DNA of 64,000 nt from Nocardia vulneris (GTDB taxonomy: Bacteria > Actinomycetota > Actinomycetes > Mycobacteriales > Mycobacteriaceae): the NCBI RefSeq assembly GCF_001613425.1, contig NZ_BDCI01000020.1:62001-126000 (forward strand). The letters run 5' to 3'. Position 1 is the first letter of the stretch, and each line of letters opens with the position of its first letter. Below the pieces are notes generated by a model, which saw nothing but the letters and a program-made list of their open reading frames with translations, was not told where the DNA came from and made no database searches. The position numbers and the translations under genes were made by a program. Shown here in pieces: positions 1-11,447 of the stretch.

Positions 1-1
1 C

Positions 2-673
2 GCAGGCGTGGAGCGGGTGTACGTCGACCGATCGGTGCGCGAGGAATTCGTCGCCGAGCTCAAGAAGATCCTGGAGAAGGTCGGCCCCGGCGAAGGCGAG
101 GGCGCGGCGTACGGCCCGATGACCATGCCGAGCCAGATCGACATCGTGCGCAAGCACATCGACGACGCGCTGAAGAACGGCGGCACCGCCGTGCTCGGCG
201 GCCCGGAATCGGTGAAGGCGCCGTTCATCGAACCGGTCGTGCTGCTCGACGTGGACGAGAACTCGCAGGCCGTGCAGGAGGAGACCTTCGGCCCGACGGT
301 CACCATCCGCACCGTGAACGGCGTGGACGAGGCGGTCGAGCTGGCGAACAACAACCGGTACGGGCTGTCCTCGGCGGTCTACTCGAAGAAGAACGGGCTC
401 GACATCGCGCGCAGGCTGCACGTCGGGGCCACCTCGGTGAACTCGGTGCTCGCCTTCGCGGCCATCCCCGGCCTGCCGTTCGGTGGCGTCCGCGACTCCG
501 GCATCGGCCGCATCCACGGCGAACCGGGCCTGCGCGAGTTCTCCCGCCCGCACGCGATCGCGGTGCAGCGCTTCGCGATTCCCGGCATGGCGCTGCTCAG
601 CTACTCGCGCACGCAGTCCACCATGAAGCTGCTGCGCAAGCTGGTCCCCTTCATCCACGGACGGCACAAGTAG
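2..673 (+). CDS. Aldehyde dehydrogenase family protein (5'-truncated by window edge)
   Basis: C-terminal 223 residues of an NAD(P)-dependent aldehyde dehydrogenase, which oxidises aldehydes to acids. The frame is open to the first base, so the gene starts outside the window. The family hallmarks EETFGPTV and PFGGVRDSGIGR are present. The first visible residues (GVERVYVD) normally follow the catalytic cysteine directly, so that residue and the whole NAD-binding domain lie upstream. The unusual ending, with a hydrophobic-basic segment (GMALLSYSR then KLLRKLVPF), is typical of long-chain or membrane-associated succinic-semialdehyde-type members in actinobacteria. The substrate cannot be told from this part. 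Confidence 0.9.
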   Translation, partial: AGVERVYVDRSVREEFVAELKKILEKVGPGEGEGAAYGPMTMPSQIDIVRKHIDDALKNGGTAVLGGPESVKAPFIEPVVLLDVDENSQAVQEETFGPTVTIRTVNGVDEAVELANNNRYGLSSAVYSKKNGLDIARRLHVGATSVNSVLAFAAIPGLPFGGVRDSGIGRIHGEPGLREFSRPHAIAVQRFAIPGMALLSYSRTQSTMKLLRKLVPFIHGRHK

Positions 674-712
674 CGAACACCGCCCGCGTGTCCGTCGGGG
701 CGAGCTGAGAAG

Positions 713-2014
713 ATGGAACACGTGAGTTTCTGGCCAGCGCCCCATGTCGATGTCCCTGTGCACGCGACCGTGACCCTGCCCGGGTCGAAATCGATCACGA
801 ACCGGGCATTGATCCTGGCTGCCCTGGCGGACGGGCCCTCGACCCTGTCCGGAGCGCTGCGCAGCCGCGACACCAATCTGATGATCGCGGCGCTCAGCGC
901 GCTGGGCGCGGTCGTCGAGGGTGACGGGGACACGCTCACCGTCACCCCGGCCACGCTGCGCGGCGGCACCGTGGACTGCGGGCTCGCGGGCACCGTGATG
1001 CGGTTCCTGCCGCCGGTGGCCGCCCTGGCCGCGGGCGAGGTGGCCTTCGACGGCGACGCGCAGGCCCGGGTCCGCCCGCTCAGCACGATCCTGGCCGCGC
1101 TGCGCCACCTCGGCGCCGAAATCGACGGGGACGCACTGCCTTTCACGGTGCACGGCAAGGGCGGGCTGCGCGGCGGCACCGTCACCATCGACGCGTCCGG
1201 GTCCTCCCAGTTCGTCTCGGGTCTGCTGCTGTCCGCAGCCCGGTTCGACGAGGGCCTGACCGTGCACCACGACGGCAAGGCACTGCCCTCGATGCCGCAC
1301 ATCGAGATGACCGTCGAGATGCTGCGCCGCGCGGACGTGCAGGTGCAGACGCCCGCGGACAGCCGCCAGGCCCAGACCTGGGTCGTCACGCCGGGCCCGA
1401 TCCGCGCGGTGGAATGGGATGTCGAACCCGACCTGTCCAATGCGACACCGTTTCTCGCGGCCGCCGCGGTCACCGGCGGCGAGGTGCGCATCCCGCATTG
1501 GCCGCGGCTGACCACGCAGCCGGGCGACGTGATCCGGGAGATCCTGGTGCGGATGGGCGCCGAGGCGCGCATCTTCGACGGCGTGCTCACCGTGCAGGGA
1601 CCGGACAGGCTGGCCGGCATCGACATCGACCTGCACGACGTCGGCGAGCTCACGCCCACCGTCGCCGCGCTGGCCGCCCTGGCCGACTCCCCCTCCGTGC
1701 TGCGCGGCATCGCACACCTGCGCGGCCACGAAACCGACCGGCTCGCCGCGCTGTCCACCGAGATCAACCGGCTCGGCGGCAAGGTCACCGAGACCGAGGA
1801 CGGCCTCGAGATCGTGCCCGCCACGCTGCACGGCGGGCGCTGGCACTCCTACGCCGATCACCGGATGGCAACGGCCGGAGCCATTCTCGGCCTGCGCGTG
1901 CCCGGCATCGAGATCGAGGACATCGGCACCACCGCCAAGACGCTGCCGAATTTCGTCGCGCTGTGGCAGCAGATGCTCGACTCCACGTCCGCCGATCAGG
2001 AGGCGGCGCACTGA
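713..2014 (+). CDS. aroA: 3-phosphoshikimate 1-carboxyvinyltransferase (EPSP synthase)
   Basis: Sixth step of the shikimate pathway: transfers enolpyruvyl from PEP to shikimate-3-phosphate in the cytosol. The 433-residue length is normal for the family. The PEP/S3P-binding motif GSKSITNRAL lies near residue 22, the conserved LPSMPHIEMT segment near 190, and the C-terminal YADHRMA motif near 380. The ATG at 713 gives the expected N-terminus. It is followed by rsgA, whose start codon overlaps the aroA stop by three bases, so the two are probably co-transcribed and translationally coupled. The aroA-rsgA pair is conserved in mycobacteria. Confidence 0.96.
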   Translation: MEHVSFWPAPHVDVPVHATVTLPGSKSITNRALILAALADGPSTLSGALRSRDTNLMIAALSALGAVVEGDGDTLTVTPATLRGGTVDCGLAGTVMRFLPPVAALAAGEVAFDGDAQARVRPLSTILAALRHLGAEIDGDALPFTVHGKGGLRGGTVTIDASGSSQFVSGLLLSAARFDEGLTVHHDGKALPSMPHIEMTVEMLRRADVQVQTPADSRQAQTWVVTPGPIRAVEWDVEPDLSNATPFLAAAAVTGGEVRIPHWPRLTTQPGDVIREILVRMGAEARIFDGVLTVQGPDRLAGIDIDLHDVGELTPTVAALAALADSPSVLRGIAHLRGHETDRLAALSTEINRLGGKVTETEDGLEIVPATLHGGRWHSYADHRMATAGAILGLRVPGIEIEDIGTTAKTLPNFVALWQQMLDSTSADQEAAH

Positions 2015-2997
2015 GAAAGCGCGAGTACGACGAATCCGACGTCCGGGTGCGCCCGGGCAAGAGTTCGCGACCGCGCACGAAAACCCGTCCGCAGCACAAT
2101 GATGCCGAACCGGCCATGGTGGTGTCGGTGGACCGGGGCCGCTGGGGCTGTGTGCTCGGCGGAGATCCGGGCAAGCAGATCGTCGCCATGCGGGCCAGGG
2201 AACTCGGCCGCACCCCCATCGTGGTCGGCGATCAGGTGGACGTGGTCGGCGACCTGTCCGGCAAACCCGACACGCTGGCCCGCATCGTGCGGGTCACCGA
2301 TCGCCGAACAGTGTTGCGGCGCACCGCCGATGACACCGATCCGTTCGAACGCATCGTGGTCGGCAACGCCGAACAGCTGTTCATCGTCGTCGCCCTCGCC
2401 GACCCGCCGCCGCGCACCGGTTTCGTCGAGCGCTGCATGGTCGCGGCGTTCGCCGGTGGGCTGCGGCCGGTGTTGTGCCTGACCAAGCACGATCTGGACG
2501 CCGCATCCGAATTCGCTTCCGCCTTCGAGGATCTCGATCTCACCATCGTCTACGGCGGGATCGAGGATCCGCTGGAACCGGTGCTCGAACTGCTGCACGA
2601 CCGGCTCACCGCGTTCATCGGGCACTCCGGCGTCGGCAAGTCGACGCTGGTGAATCGTCTTGTGCCGGACGCATATCGGGCCGTCGGCGCGGTGTCCGGG
2701 GTCGGCAAGGGCAAGCACACCTCCACCCAGTCGGTGGCGCTGCCGCTGCCCGCGGGCGGCTGGGTGATCGACACCCCCGGCGTGCGTTCCTTCGGCCTGG
2801 CCCACATCACCCCCGACGACGTGGTCGCCGCCTTCAGCGACCTCGCCGCCGCCATCGAGGACTGTCCCCGCGGCTGCACCCACCTCGGCCCACCCGCCGA
2901 CCCGGAGTGCGCCCTGGACCAACTCCCCGGCAAAGAGCGCCGCGTCGCCGCCATCCGCGTCCTGCTCAACGCCCTGAACAGCAACGAAAACTATTAG
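2011..2997 (+). CDS. rsgA: Ribosome small subunit-dependent GTPase A, apparent CTG start
   Basis: Circularly permuted GTPase that assists late 30S ribosome maturation; 328 residues. Motifs run in the permuted order: TKHD (G4), then GHSGVGKS (P-loop, G1), then DTPG (G3). A C-terminal zinc-binding stretch follows (DCPRGCTHL with a later cysteine). Actinobacterial orthologues begin with a peptide like RKREYDESDVR, which here is encoded directly after a CTG at 2011. A strong AGGAGG at 1998-2003 sits seven bases before that CTG. No ATG, GTG or TTG fits both the signal and the homology; the next in-frame GTG (2047) would remove the conserved N-terminus. The CTG overlaps the aroA stop. Confidence 0.93.
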   Translation: MRKREYDESDVRVRPGKSSRPRTKTRPQHNDAEPAMVVSVDRGRWGCVLGGDPGKQIVAMRARELGRTPIVVGDQVDVVGDLSGKPDTLARIVRVTDRRTVLRRTADDTDPFERIVVGNAEQLFIVVALADPPPRTGFVERCMVAAFAGGLRPVLCLTKHDLDAASEFASAFEDLDLTIVYGGIEDPLEPVLELLHDRLTAFIGHSGVGKSTLVNRLVPDAYRAVGAVSGVGKGKHTSTQSVALPLPAGGWVIDTPGVRSFGLAHITPDDVVAAFSDLAAAIEDCPRGCTHLGPPADPECALDQLPGKERRVAAIRVLLNALNSNENY

Positions 2998-3030
2998 CCG
3001 CCAGGCACTCCCGGCTCTACACTGCCGTCC

Positions 3031-3507
3031 ATGCGTTACGTCGATCTGAATGCGACGGTCGGCGAGCTCACCGGGGTGCTCAGCCCCGCGCCCTACCTCC
3101 GGCGGCTGCCCGAGCTGGCCGTCGAGTTACCCACTGGCGCAAGGGTTTTCGCCACCGATCCGGAGCACTACGACTTTTACGGCAAGCGCTGCGTGAAAGA
3201 CCTGAAGTTCCTGGACGTCCGGGACACCGACACCGGGGTCGAGCTCCGGCTCCGGCACAACTGCTGGAAACACGACGAAGACCTGACCATCCGCTACACC
3301 GCGCCGACGGACCGCGTCGTCACGCTCGGCGATCCGGGACGAACCGGATTCCACGAATTGATCCTCGACGAAATCCTGCCGCATCCGGACGGCTGCACCC
3401 ACGAACTCGTCTTCCACACCGGCACCGTCATGGTCACCTGCGCGGATCTCGCCGCCGACTGGACCGCGGCGGACTGTGCCGACCTGCCGCAGCGCCGGGA
3501 CCATTGA
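3031..3507 (+). CDS. Hypothetical protein
   Basis: A 158-residue soluble protein that I do not recognise. It has no signal peptide or membrane segment, and three scattered cysteines. It is rich in acidic residues and beta-type stretches, with a run of alternating hydrophobic and charged residues around 70-110. It starts with ATG 33 bases after rsgA on the same strand and could be the last gene of that operon. Coding is supported by codon bias typical of high-GC actinobacteria. No function is proposed. Confidence 0.75.
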   Translation: MRYVDLNATVGELTGVLSPAPYLRRLPELAVELPTGARVFATDPEHYDFYGKRCVKDLKFLDVRDTDTGVELRLRHNCWKHDEDLTIRYTAPTDRVVTLGDPGRTGFHELILDEILPHPDGCTHELVFHTGTVMVTCADLAADWTAADCADLPQRRDH

Positions 3508-3555
3508 TCAGCTGGGGACCTTCCCCAGTGATCATCTTTCAGCCGGACAACGCGT

Positions 3556-3957
3556 TCAGCCGGACAACGCGACGCGCGATTGGTCCTGACCGTCGGGCTG
3601 GCCGGGCGCGAACGGCCACTCCTCGAACCAGGTGCAGCGGCCCTGGTCGTCGAAGCGCAGTATCCACAGGTCACGCCAGCGGGCCGGTTGATCGGGATAG
3701 TCGACCTCGGCCCGGACCACCGCGGTGACACCGTCGACGGCGACCACTTCGGGCTCGATCGTGAACGACTCGTCCGGACCGTCGCGACCGGCCTCCCAGA
3801 ACTTCGCGAGCTCGGGTAGCCCCGTGAGCGGTTCGGCCCACGGGGAAACGAGATATCCGATGTCAGGGGCGAAGAGGTCGCCGAGGTGCTCGGTACCCGG
3901 CTCCCGCCAAGCCCGTTCGTACGCGCCGACCCATGCCTGCACTGTGCTCCGGTCCAC
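3556..3957 (-). CDS. SnoaL/NTF2-like domain protein
   Basis: A 133-residue single-domain protein of the cone-shaped alpha+beta-barrel (NTF2-like) superfamily. The pattern is an N-terminal helix (VQAWVGAYERAW), then an LFAPDIGYLVSPW stretch, alternating strands, and a C-terminal DLWILRFDDQGRC/FEEWPF motif typical of this group in actinobacteria. Members range from ketosteroid isomerase-like enzymes to ligand-binding proteins, so activity cannot be assigned. GTG at 3957 gives the N-terminus expected from homologues (VDRSTVQAWV); a longer open frame upstream runs into the VOC remnant and is not used. No good ribosome-binding site is visible. Confidence 0.8.
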   Translation of the reverse strand: MDRSTVQAWVGAYERAWREPGTEHLGDLFAPDIGYLVSPWAEPLTGLPELAKFWEAGRDGPDESFTIEPEVVAVDGVTAVVRAEVDYPDQPARWRDLWILRFDDQGRCTWFEEWPFAPGQPDGQDQSRVALSG

Positions 3958-3968
3958 GCCGGGCCAAG

Positions 3969-4139
3969 TTACGCCGCTTCCCGCTCCCGCGTGCGCATTC
4001 CGCCGCAAATCCCCCACCCCAACGCACCGACCCGCGGGGCCGCGGTCAGCTTCGGCGCCTGATGCAGGCTGAGCCGGTTGCCGTCCGGGTCGAACCGGCA
4101 GAGCTTCGGCTCCGTACCGAGCCACTGACCGAAATCACC
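3969..4139 (-). pseudogene. C-terminal remnant of a glyoxalase/VOC-fold protein
   Basis: In a minus-strand frame different from the NTF2-like gene, about 55 codons read GDFGQWLGTEPKLCRFDPDG then NRLSLHQAPK before a stop at 3969-3971. The F-x-DPDGN-x-L-x-L-x-Q pattern is the typical last strand of a vicinal-oxygen-chelate (glyoxalase/bleomycin resistance) domain. Nothing upstream encodes the rest of the domain; the frame runs straight into the secA terminator. It is best read as the 3' end of a decayed or deleted gene. It ends 11 bases before the start of the NTF2-like gene, so the intact gene may once have been its operon partner. Confidence 0.5.
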
Positions 4140-4169
4140 GACTGGGCAACGGGTTTGCTCGTGCCGGAG

Positions 4170-4207
4170 AAATAGAAAACGCCCCGGAGCCGAAGTCCCA
4201 GGGCGCT
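4170..4207 (-). terminator. Intrinsic terminator of secA
   Basis: An imperfect GC-rich hairpin at 4180-4205 (arms CGCCC.GGA and TCC..GGGCG) is followed on the minus strand by GTTTTCTATTT. It lies 20 bases after the secA stop. T residues also follow on the plus strand, so it may work in both directions. Confidence 0.65.
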
Positions 4208-4225
4208 TTTCGTGTTCGAGTGATC

Positions 4226-7090
<2,865 letters not shown>

Positions 7091-7325
7091 GGGTCTCGTC
7101 AGTCCTCTGGTCGGTGTGTCAGTCGTGTCGATCGGCGCCGGGCCGAGGGTGGACACCCGGCCGGCGTGCGGGCTCGCGCGCCGGGCGCGGATTCCGCTGC
7201 ACGGTTCATGGTAATGCGGTGCCGATCGTAGGCGTCGACAAGCAGCGGTGTTCGGTCACACCGCAGGAACGAGCCTGCGTAGTCACCCGGCACCGGGGCA
7301 CCTGCCGTGTCGTCCGCCCTGGTAC

Positions 7326-7883
7326 TCACAGTACGCGGAACGCGGTCAGCTGCCAGCCCGCCCGATGCAACGCGACCCGCGCGGCGACCGCGAAGACCCG
7401 GTGGCCACGTTGGTAGGTGCCGTACACCTCGGCGGTTTTCGGCCCGGCGGGTTCGACGCCGATCTTGGTCAGGTGCGCGGGCCCGAGGGCGGCGGCGCGC
7501 GGTGCGGTCCGGGCCAGCGTCTCCAGCGCGGCGAACACCGACGCGGAGGTCAGCGGCCGCACCTGCGCCACCGGCCGCCTGCCGTCGAGCACCTCGAGCA
7601 CCAGCCGCAGCGAATTCTCCGCGAATCGATGTGCCGCCGAACCTGTTTCGGTCTCGGTCCCGTACGATGTAAGGCGTCCGTCGTGCCGGGCGCGTCGACC
7701 CGCGTCCCGTGCGGAAGACCCGCTGTGTGACGGCATGCGACTGTGTGACGGCATGCGACGGCAGGGCAACGCGGCTCGTGGTGACGAAGCAGCAGACCGT
7801 GGCTGATCCCCGGCCGCGCGATCACGATCCAGCGGCGGTTCGATGTGTGGCGCGGGCGAAAGCGACGGTCGCCGACTGTGCAT
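7326..7883 (-). CDS. DUF6459 (Rv3235-type) family protein
   Basis: A 185-residue protein whose C-terminal ~95 residues match the Rv3235/DUF6459 family (LRLVLEVLDGRRPVAQVRPL, then a strand-rich end). Function is unknown; the family is common near secA in actinobacteria. The N-terminal half is basic, rich in proline and serine, and probably disordered. It contains a tandem duplication (MPSHSR/MPSHSG) encoded by a near-perfect 15-bp repeat at about 7731-7760. ATG at 7883 is preceded by a run of five G bases at good spacing. It is divergent from the acyltransferase at 8064, with a 180-bp shared promoter region between them. Confidence 0.75.
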   Translation of the reverse strand: MHSRRPSLSPAPHIEPPLDRDRAAGDQPRSAASSPRAALPCRRMPSHSRMPSHSGSSARDAGRRARHDGRLTSYGTETETGSAAHRFAENSLRLVLEVLDGRRPVAQVRPLTSASVFAALETLARTAPRAAALGPAHLTKIGVEPAGPKTAEVYGTYQRGHRVFAVAARVALHRAGWQLTAFRVL

Positions 7884-8063
7884 CCCATGTCCCCCTGTGA
7901 TCGAATCGAGTCCCCGAGCTCGAATCAGACAGCCTGCCACGGAAGCCAGGACGGGTAAAGGGGAATGTCGATATCGCCGGATACGCCACAGCGGACGAGC
8001 TGAATCGCTGGGGCGACAGCACAATGGGCGTGAGACGGCATCGGAAAAGGAGCACCGGGCAGC

Positions 8064-9479
8064 GTGATCACGAGACTGACCCCGCAGGACGCGTCCTTCT
8101 ACCGGCTCGAGTCGAGCAGTAATCCGATCCATATCGGCTCCCTCGCGATCCTGCGACATACCGATGCCGATTCGGCTGCCCCCGCGCTGGACTACGACCG
8201 GCTCGTCGATCTGGTCGAGGCCCGCCTCTCGCTGGTGCCCCGCTATCGCCGCAAGGTGCGCGAGATCCCGCTCGCGCTCGGGCGCCCGGTCTGGGTGGAG
8301 GACAGCGCCTTCGACATCACCTATCACATCCGCCGCTCCGCGCTGCCCGCGCCGGGCACCGACGCGCAACTACACGAGCTGGTCGCCCGGCTGTCCTCGC
8401 GCCCGCTCGACCAGACCCGGCCGCTGTGGGAGATGTACCTGATCGAGGGCCTGTCCGACGGCCGCTGCGCGCTGTTCACCAAGACGCACTCCGCGCTGGT
8501 CGACGGCGATACCGCGCTGGAGATCGGGCACGTCGTGCTCGACGCGGGCCCCTCGCCGCGCGAACTCGCCGACGACGCGTGGCGCGCCCCGCGCGAGCCC
8601 GACGATATGGAACTGCTGCTCGGCGCGCTGACCCATCTGGCCGCGCAGCCGCGCGAAGCACTCGAGGTGGCCCGGCACGCGGGCGGTCAGGCGTTCGCGG
8701 TGATCGGCGCCGCCGGGCGGGCGGTGGACTCGGTGGTCAGCGCGGTGCGCGCGGCGGCGAGCGGCACCCCGGACAGCCCGCTCAACGCGCGCATCTCGCG
8801 CAACCGCCGCTTCGATGTGGTGCGAACCGAGCTGGAGGACTACCGCAAGATCCGCAAGCGCTTCGACTGCTCGATCAACGACGTCATCCTCGCGGTGGTC
8901 ACCGGCGCGTTGCGCAACTGGCTGCTGTCGCGGGGCGAGACGCTCACCGAGCCGACCACGCTGCGGGCCGTGGTGCCGATGTCGGTGTACGTCGACGGGG
9001 TGGACGGCGCCCGGCTGAATCCGGCGAGCGAGGTGTCCTCGTTCCTGATCGATCTACCGGTCGGCGAACCCAATCCGGTGATGCGGCTCTCGCACATCGC
9101 GCACGCCACCGAGGCCAACGGCAAGCAGCGGCGCGGGGTGCGGGCCCGGACCCTGGTCCATCTCGCCGGGTTCGCTCCGGCGAGCCTGCATGCGATGAGT
9201 GTGCGCGCGGCGAGTACGTTCGCAGAGCACACGTTCAATCTGGTGATCACCAACGCGCCGGGTCCGCAGACGCCGATGTACATCGGCGGCGCGCGGATGC
9301 TGGAGATGTATCCGGTGTCGCCGCTGCTGCGCAATCAGGCCTCGAGCATCGGGATCACGTCCTACGACGGACGGGTCTTCTACGGACTCAACGCCGACCG
9401 CGACGCGATGGCCGACATCGGCGTGCTGGCCGCGTCGGTGCGCGATTCCATGGAGGAGATGCTCGGTGCCTGCGTCTGA
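8064..9479 (+). CDS. WS/DGAT family acyltransferase (Tgs3-like) with degenerate active-site motif
   Basis: A 471-residue member of the wax ester synthase/diacylglycerol acyltransferase family, which makes wax esters and triacylglycerols at the membrane. The N-terminus (TRLTPQDASFYRLE) and C-terminus (NLVITNAPGPQTPMYIGGARM) fit well. The catalytic HHxxxDG motif reads HSALVDG at residues 142-148: the first histidine and DG are kept but the second, catalytic-type histidine is serine. As I recall, M. tuberculosis Tgs3 (Rv3234c) is also changed at this position, so this may be a separate subfamily with low or different activity. It overlaps the next gene by 14 bases. Confidence 0.88.
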   Translation: MITRLTPQDASFYRLESSSNPIHIGSLAILRHTDADSAAPALDYDRLVDLVEARLSLVPRYRRKVREIPLALGRPVWVEDSAFDITYHIRRSALPAPGTDAQLHELVARLSSRPLDQTRPLWEMYLIEGLSDGRCALFTKTHSALVDGDTALEIGHVVLDAGPSPRELADDAWRAPREPDDMELLLGALTHLAAQPREALEVARHAGGQAFAVIGAAGRAVDSVVSAVRAAASGTPDSPLNARISRNRRFDVVRTELEDYRKIRKRFDCSINDVILAVVTGALRNWLLSRGETLTEPTTLRAVVPMSVYVDGVDGARLNPASEVSSFLIDLPVGEPNPVMRLSHIAHATEANGKQRRGVRARTLVHLAGFAPASLHAMSVRAASTFAEHTFNLVITNAPGPQTPMYIGGARMLEMYPVSPLLRNQASSIGITSYDGRVFYGLNADRDAMADIGVLAASVRDSMEEMLGACV

Positions 9480-10029
9480 TCAGGAGAAAATGCGGGTCTA
9501 CATTCCCGCGACGGTGCCGATGCTGCGCGAGCTCGTCGCGAACCGGGAACTACGCCCGGTCGGCGGGACCGCGTTCGCGGTGACCCCGGCGCTGCGCGAG
9601 GCCTACGCCTCGGGCGACGACGAGGAGCTGGCCGAGGTGGCGATGGGCGAGGCCGCGCGGGCCTCGCTGCGCCTGCTCGCCGCCGAACGCGACGATCTCG
9701 ACGAACCGGCCGACGACGCCGAACCGGTGCCCACCGGCCGGCCGGTCTATCGGCGCGCGGTGATCGCCGCCGACGTGACCGGCGCCAAGCTGCGGCCCGA
9801 TCTCGACGACGCCGTGGTGAAGCTGCCGGGGCTGCTGACCTACGACCAGATCGGCAGCGTGCACGTCGACCTGGCCCAGGCCGAACCGGAGGTGGCCAAG
9901 GCCGTCGACGTGGTGGACGCCGCGGACCTCGGCGACACCGACGCCGAATTCGTGCTCGGCGACGCCGAGGACCACCAGCTCGCCTGGTATGCCGCGCAGG
10001 AACTGCCGTTCCTGCTCGAATTACTCTGA
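9466..10029 (+). CDS. DUF6912 (Rv3231c-type) family protein
   Basis: A 187-residue acidic cytosolic protein of unknown function. The MRVYIPATVPMLRELV start and FAVTPALREAYASGD stretch match the Rv3231c/DUF6912 family, which is found beside the desaturase and acyltransferase genes in mycobacteria. Its place within this lipid operon suggests a role tied to lipid storage or desaturation, but the sequence shows no catalytic motif. GTG at 9466 has GGAGG nine bases upstream. The alternative ATG at 9490 has AGGAG only three bases away, too close to be preferred. Confidence 0.8.
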   Translation: MPASDQEKMRVYIPATVPMLRELVANRELRPVGGTAFAVTPALREAYASGDDEELAEVAMGEAARASLRLLAAERDDLDEPADDAEPVPTGRPVYRRAVIAADVTGAKLRPDLDDAVVKLPGLLTYDQIGSVHVDLAQAEPEVAKAVDVVDAADLGDTDAEFVLGDAEDHQLAWYAAQELPFLLELL

Positions 10030-10142
10030 GCCGCGCGATCACCGGACCGCGGCCCGAGGCGCTCCCCGGCCGAACCTACGATGCCGTAACCTTGCTGTGG
10101 CGTGGGCAGCGCATCCGACGAACAGGAAGACGAACGGCAGCG

Positions 10143-11342
10143 ATGAGCTCGAAAAATGGGGGATTCTCCGTGCGCGGCGTGCGGGAGTGGCTGGAAGCTC
10201 CGGCCGCGAGCGTCGCCGAACGCGGCGGCAAGTTGAACGTGCTGCGGGGCGCCGTGGCCCGGGTCACCACCCCGTTGCTGCCGGACGACTACCTGCACCT
10301 GGCCAACCCGCTGTGGTCGGCGCGCGAGCTGCGCGGCCGAATCGTGGACGTGCGCAAGGAAACCGCCGACTCGGCCACCCTGGTGATCAAGCCGGGCTGG
10401 GGCTTCGACTTCAAATACGAACCCGGTCAGTACATCGGCATCGGCGTGCTCGTCGACGGTCGCTGGCACTGGCGCTCCTACTCGCTGACCTGCCCGCCGA
10501 ACTGGTCGGATCCGGGTGCAGGCGGTAAGCGGGTCATCTCGATCGCGGTAAAGGCGATGCCGGAGGGCTTCCTGTCCAGCCACCTGGTCAGCGGTGTCCC
10601 GGTCGGTACCGTGGTGCGCCTGGCCGCGCCGCAGGGCGGTTTCGTGCTGCCCTATCCGCCGCCGGAGCGGGTGCTGTTCCTCACCGCCGGCAGCGGCATC
10701 ACCCCGGTCATGGCGATGCTGCGGGCGATGGACCGGCGCGATCTGGTCACCGACGTGGTGCACCTGCACTCCGCGCGCACCGCGCAGGACGTGATGTTCG
10801 GTGCCGAGCTGCGCGACCTGCACGACCGGTATGCCCCTACCCACCCCGCCGACTCCGTCGGCGACCGTCCCCCGGCGAGTTTCACCTCCCACCTGCACCT
10901 CACCGGCGAGCAGGGCAAGTTCGCACTGGCCGACCTGGACACGAAGTTCCCGGACTGGCGCGAGCGCCAGACCTGGGCCTGCGGCCCGGCCGCGATGCTC
11001 GACGAGATCGAGCACCACTGGCGCGACGCCGGCCTGGCCGACCAGCTGCACGTCGAGCGATTCGAGATCGAGCGCTCCGCGGTGGGCGAGGGCGGCACGG
11101 TCAGTTTCGGCAAGACCGGGCGTACGGTCGAGGTGGACGGTGCGACCAGCCTGCTGGAAGCGGGCGAGTCGGCCGGCGTGCAGATGCCGTTCGGCTGCCG
11201 GATGGGCATCTGCCAAACCTGTGTCGTGACACTGAGTTCCGGCTACGTGCGCGATCTGCGCAACGGCGACGAGCATCGCGAAGGTGACAAGGTGCAGACC
11301 TGCATCTCCGCCGCGGCGGGGGATTGCACGCTCGACGTCTAG
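10143..11342 (+). CDS. Ferredoxin reductase (FAD, NAD(P)H, 2Fe-2S), desaturase electron donor
   Basis: A 399-residue three-domain reductase. The FAD-binding domain carries RSYSLTCPP near residue 115, the NAD(P)H-binding part carries LTAGSGITPVMAML near 185, and a C-terminal plant-type 2Fe-2S ferredoxin domain has the cysteine pattern in FGCRMGICQTC with a later QTC. It is orthologous to Rv3230c, which passes electrons from NADPH to the DesA3 stearoyl-CoA desaturase. Two desaturase genes follow directly, which supports the same role here. ATG at 10143 is preferred over an upstream ATG at 10092 that adds a basic unconserved stretch. Confidence 0.92.
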   Translation: MSSKNGGFSVRGVREWLEAPAASVAERGGKLNVLRGAVARVTTPLLPDDYLHLANPLWSARELRGRIVDVRKETADSATLVIKPGWGFDFKYEPGQYIGIGVLVDGRWHWRSYSLTCPPNWSDPGAGGKRVISIAVKAMPEGFLSSHLVSGVPVGTVVRLAAPQGGFVLPYPPPERVLFLTAGSGITPVMAMLRAMDRRDLVTDVVHLHSARTAQDVMFGAELRDLHDRYAPTHPADSVGDRPPASFTSHLHLTGEQGKFALADLDTKFPDWRERQTWACGPAAMLDEIEHHWRDAGLADQLHVERFEIERSAVGEGGTVSFGKTGRTVEVDGATSLLEAGESAGVQMPFGCRMGICQTCVVTLSSGYVRDLRNGDEHREGDKVQTCISAAAGDCTLDV

Positions 11343-11447
11343 ACGACGCCGCGGCGCGCCGGGCAACGCGGCCCGGCGACGACGGCGCGGCAGCACGGGG
11401 CGCCCTTGGGTACCCTCGAAGCAAATCGAGTAGGGAAAGGACCCCCG

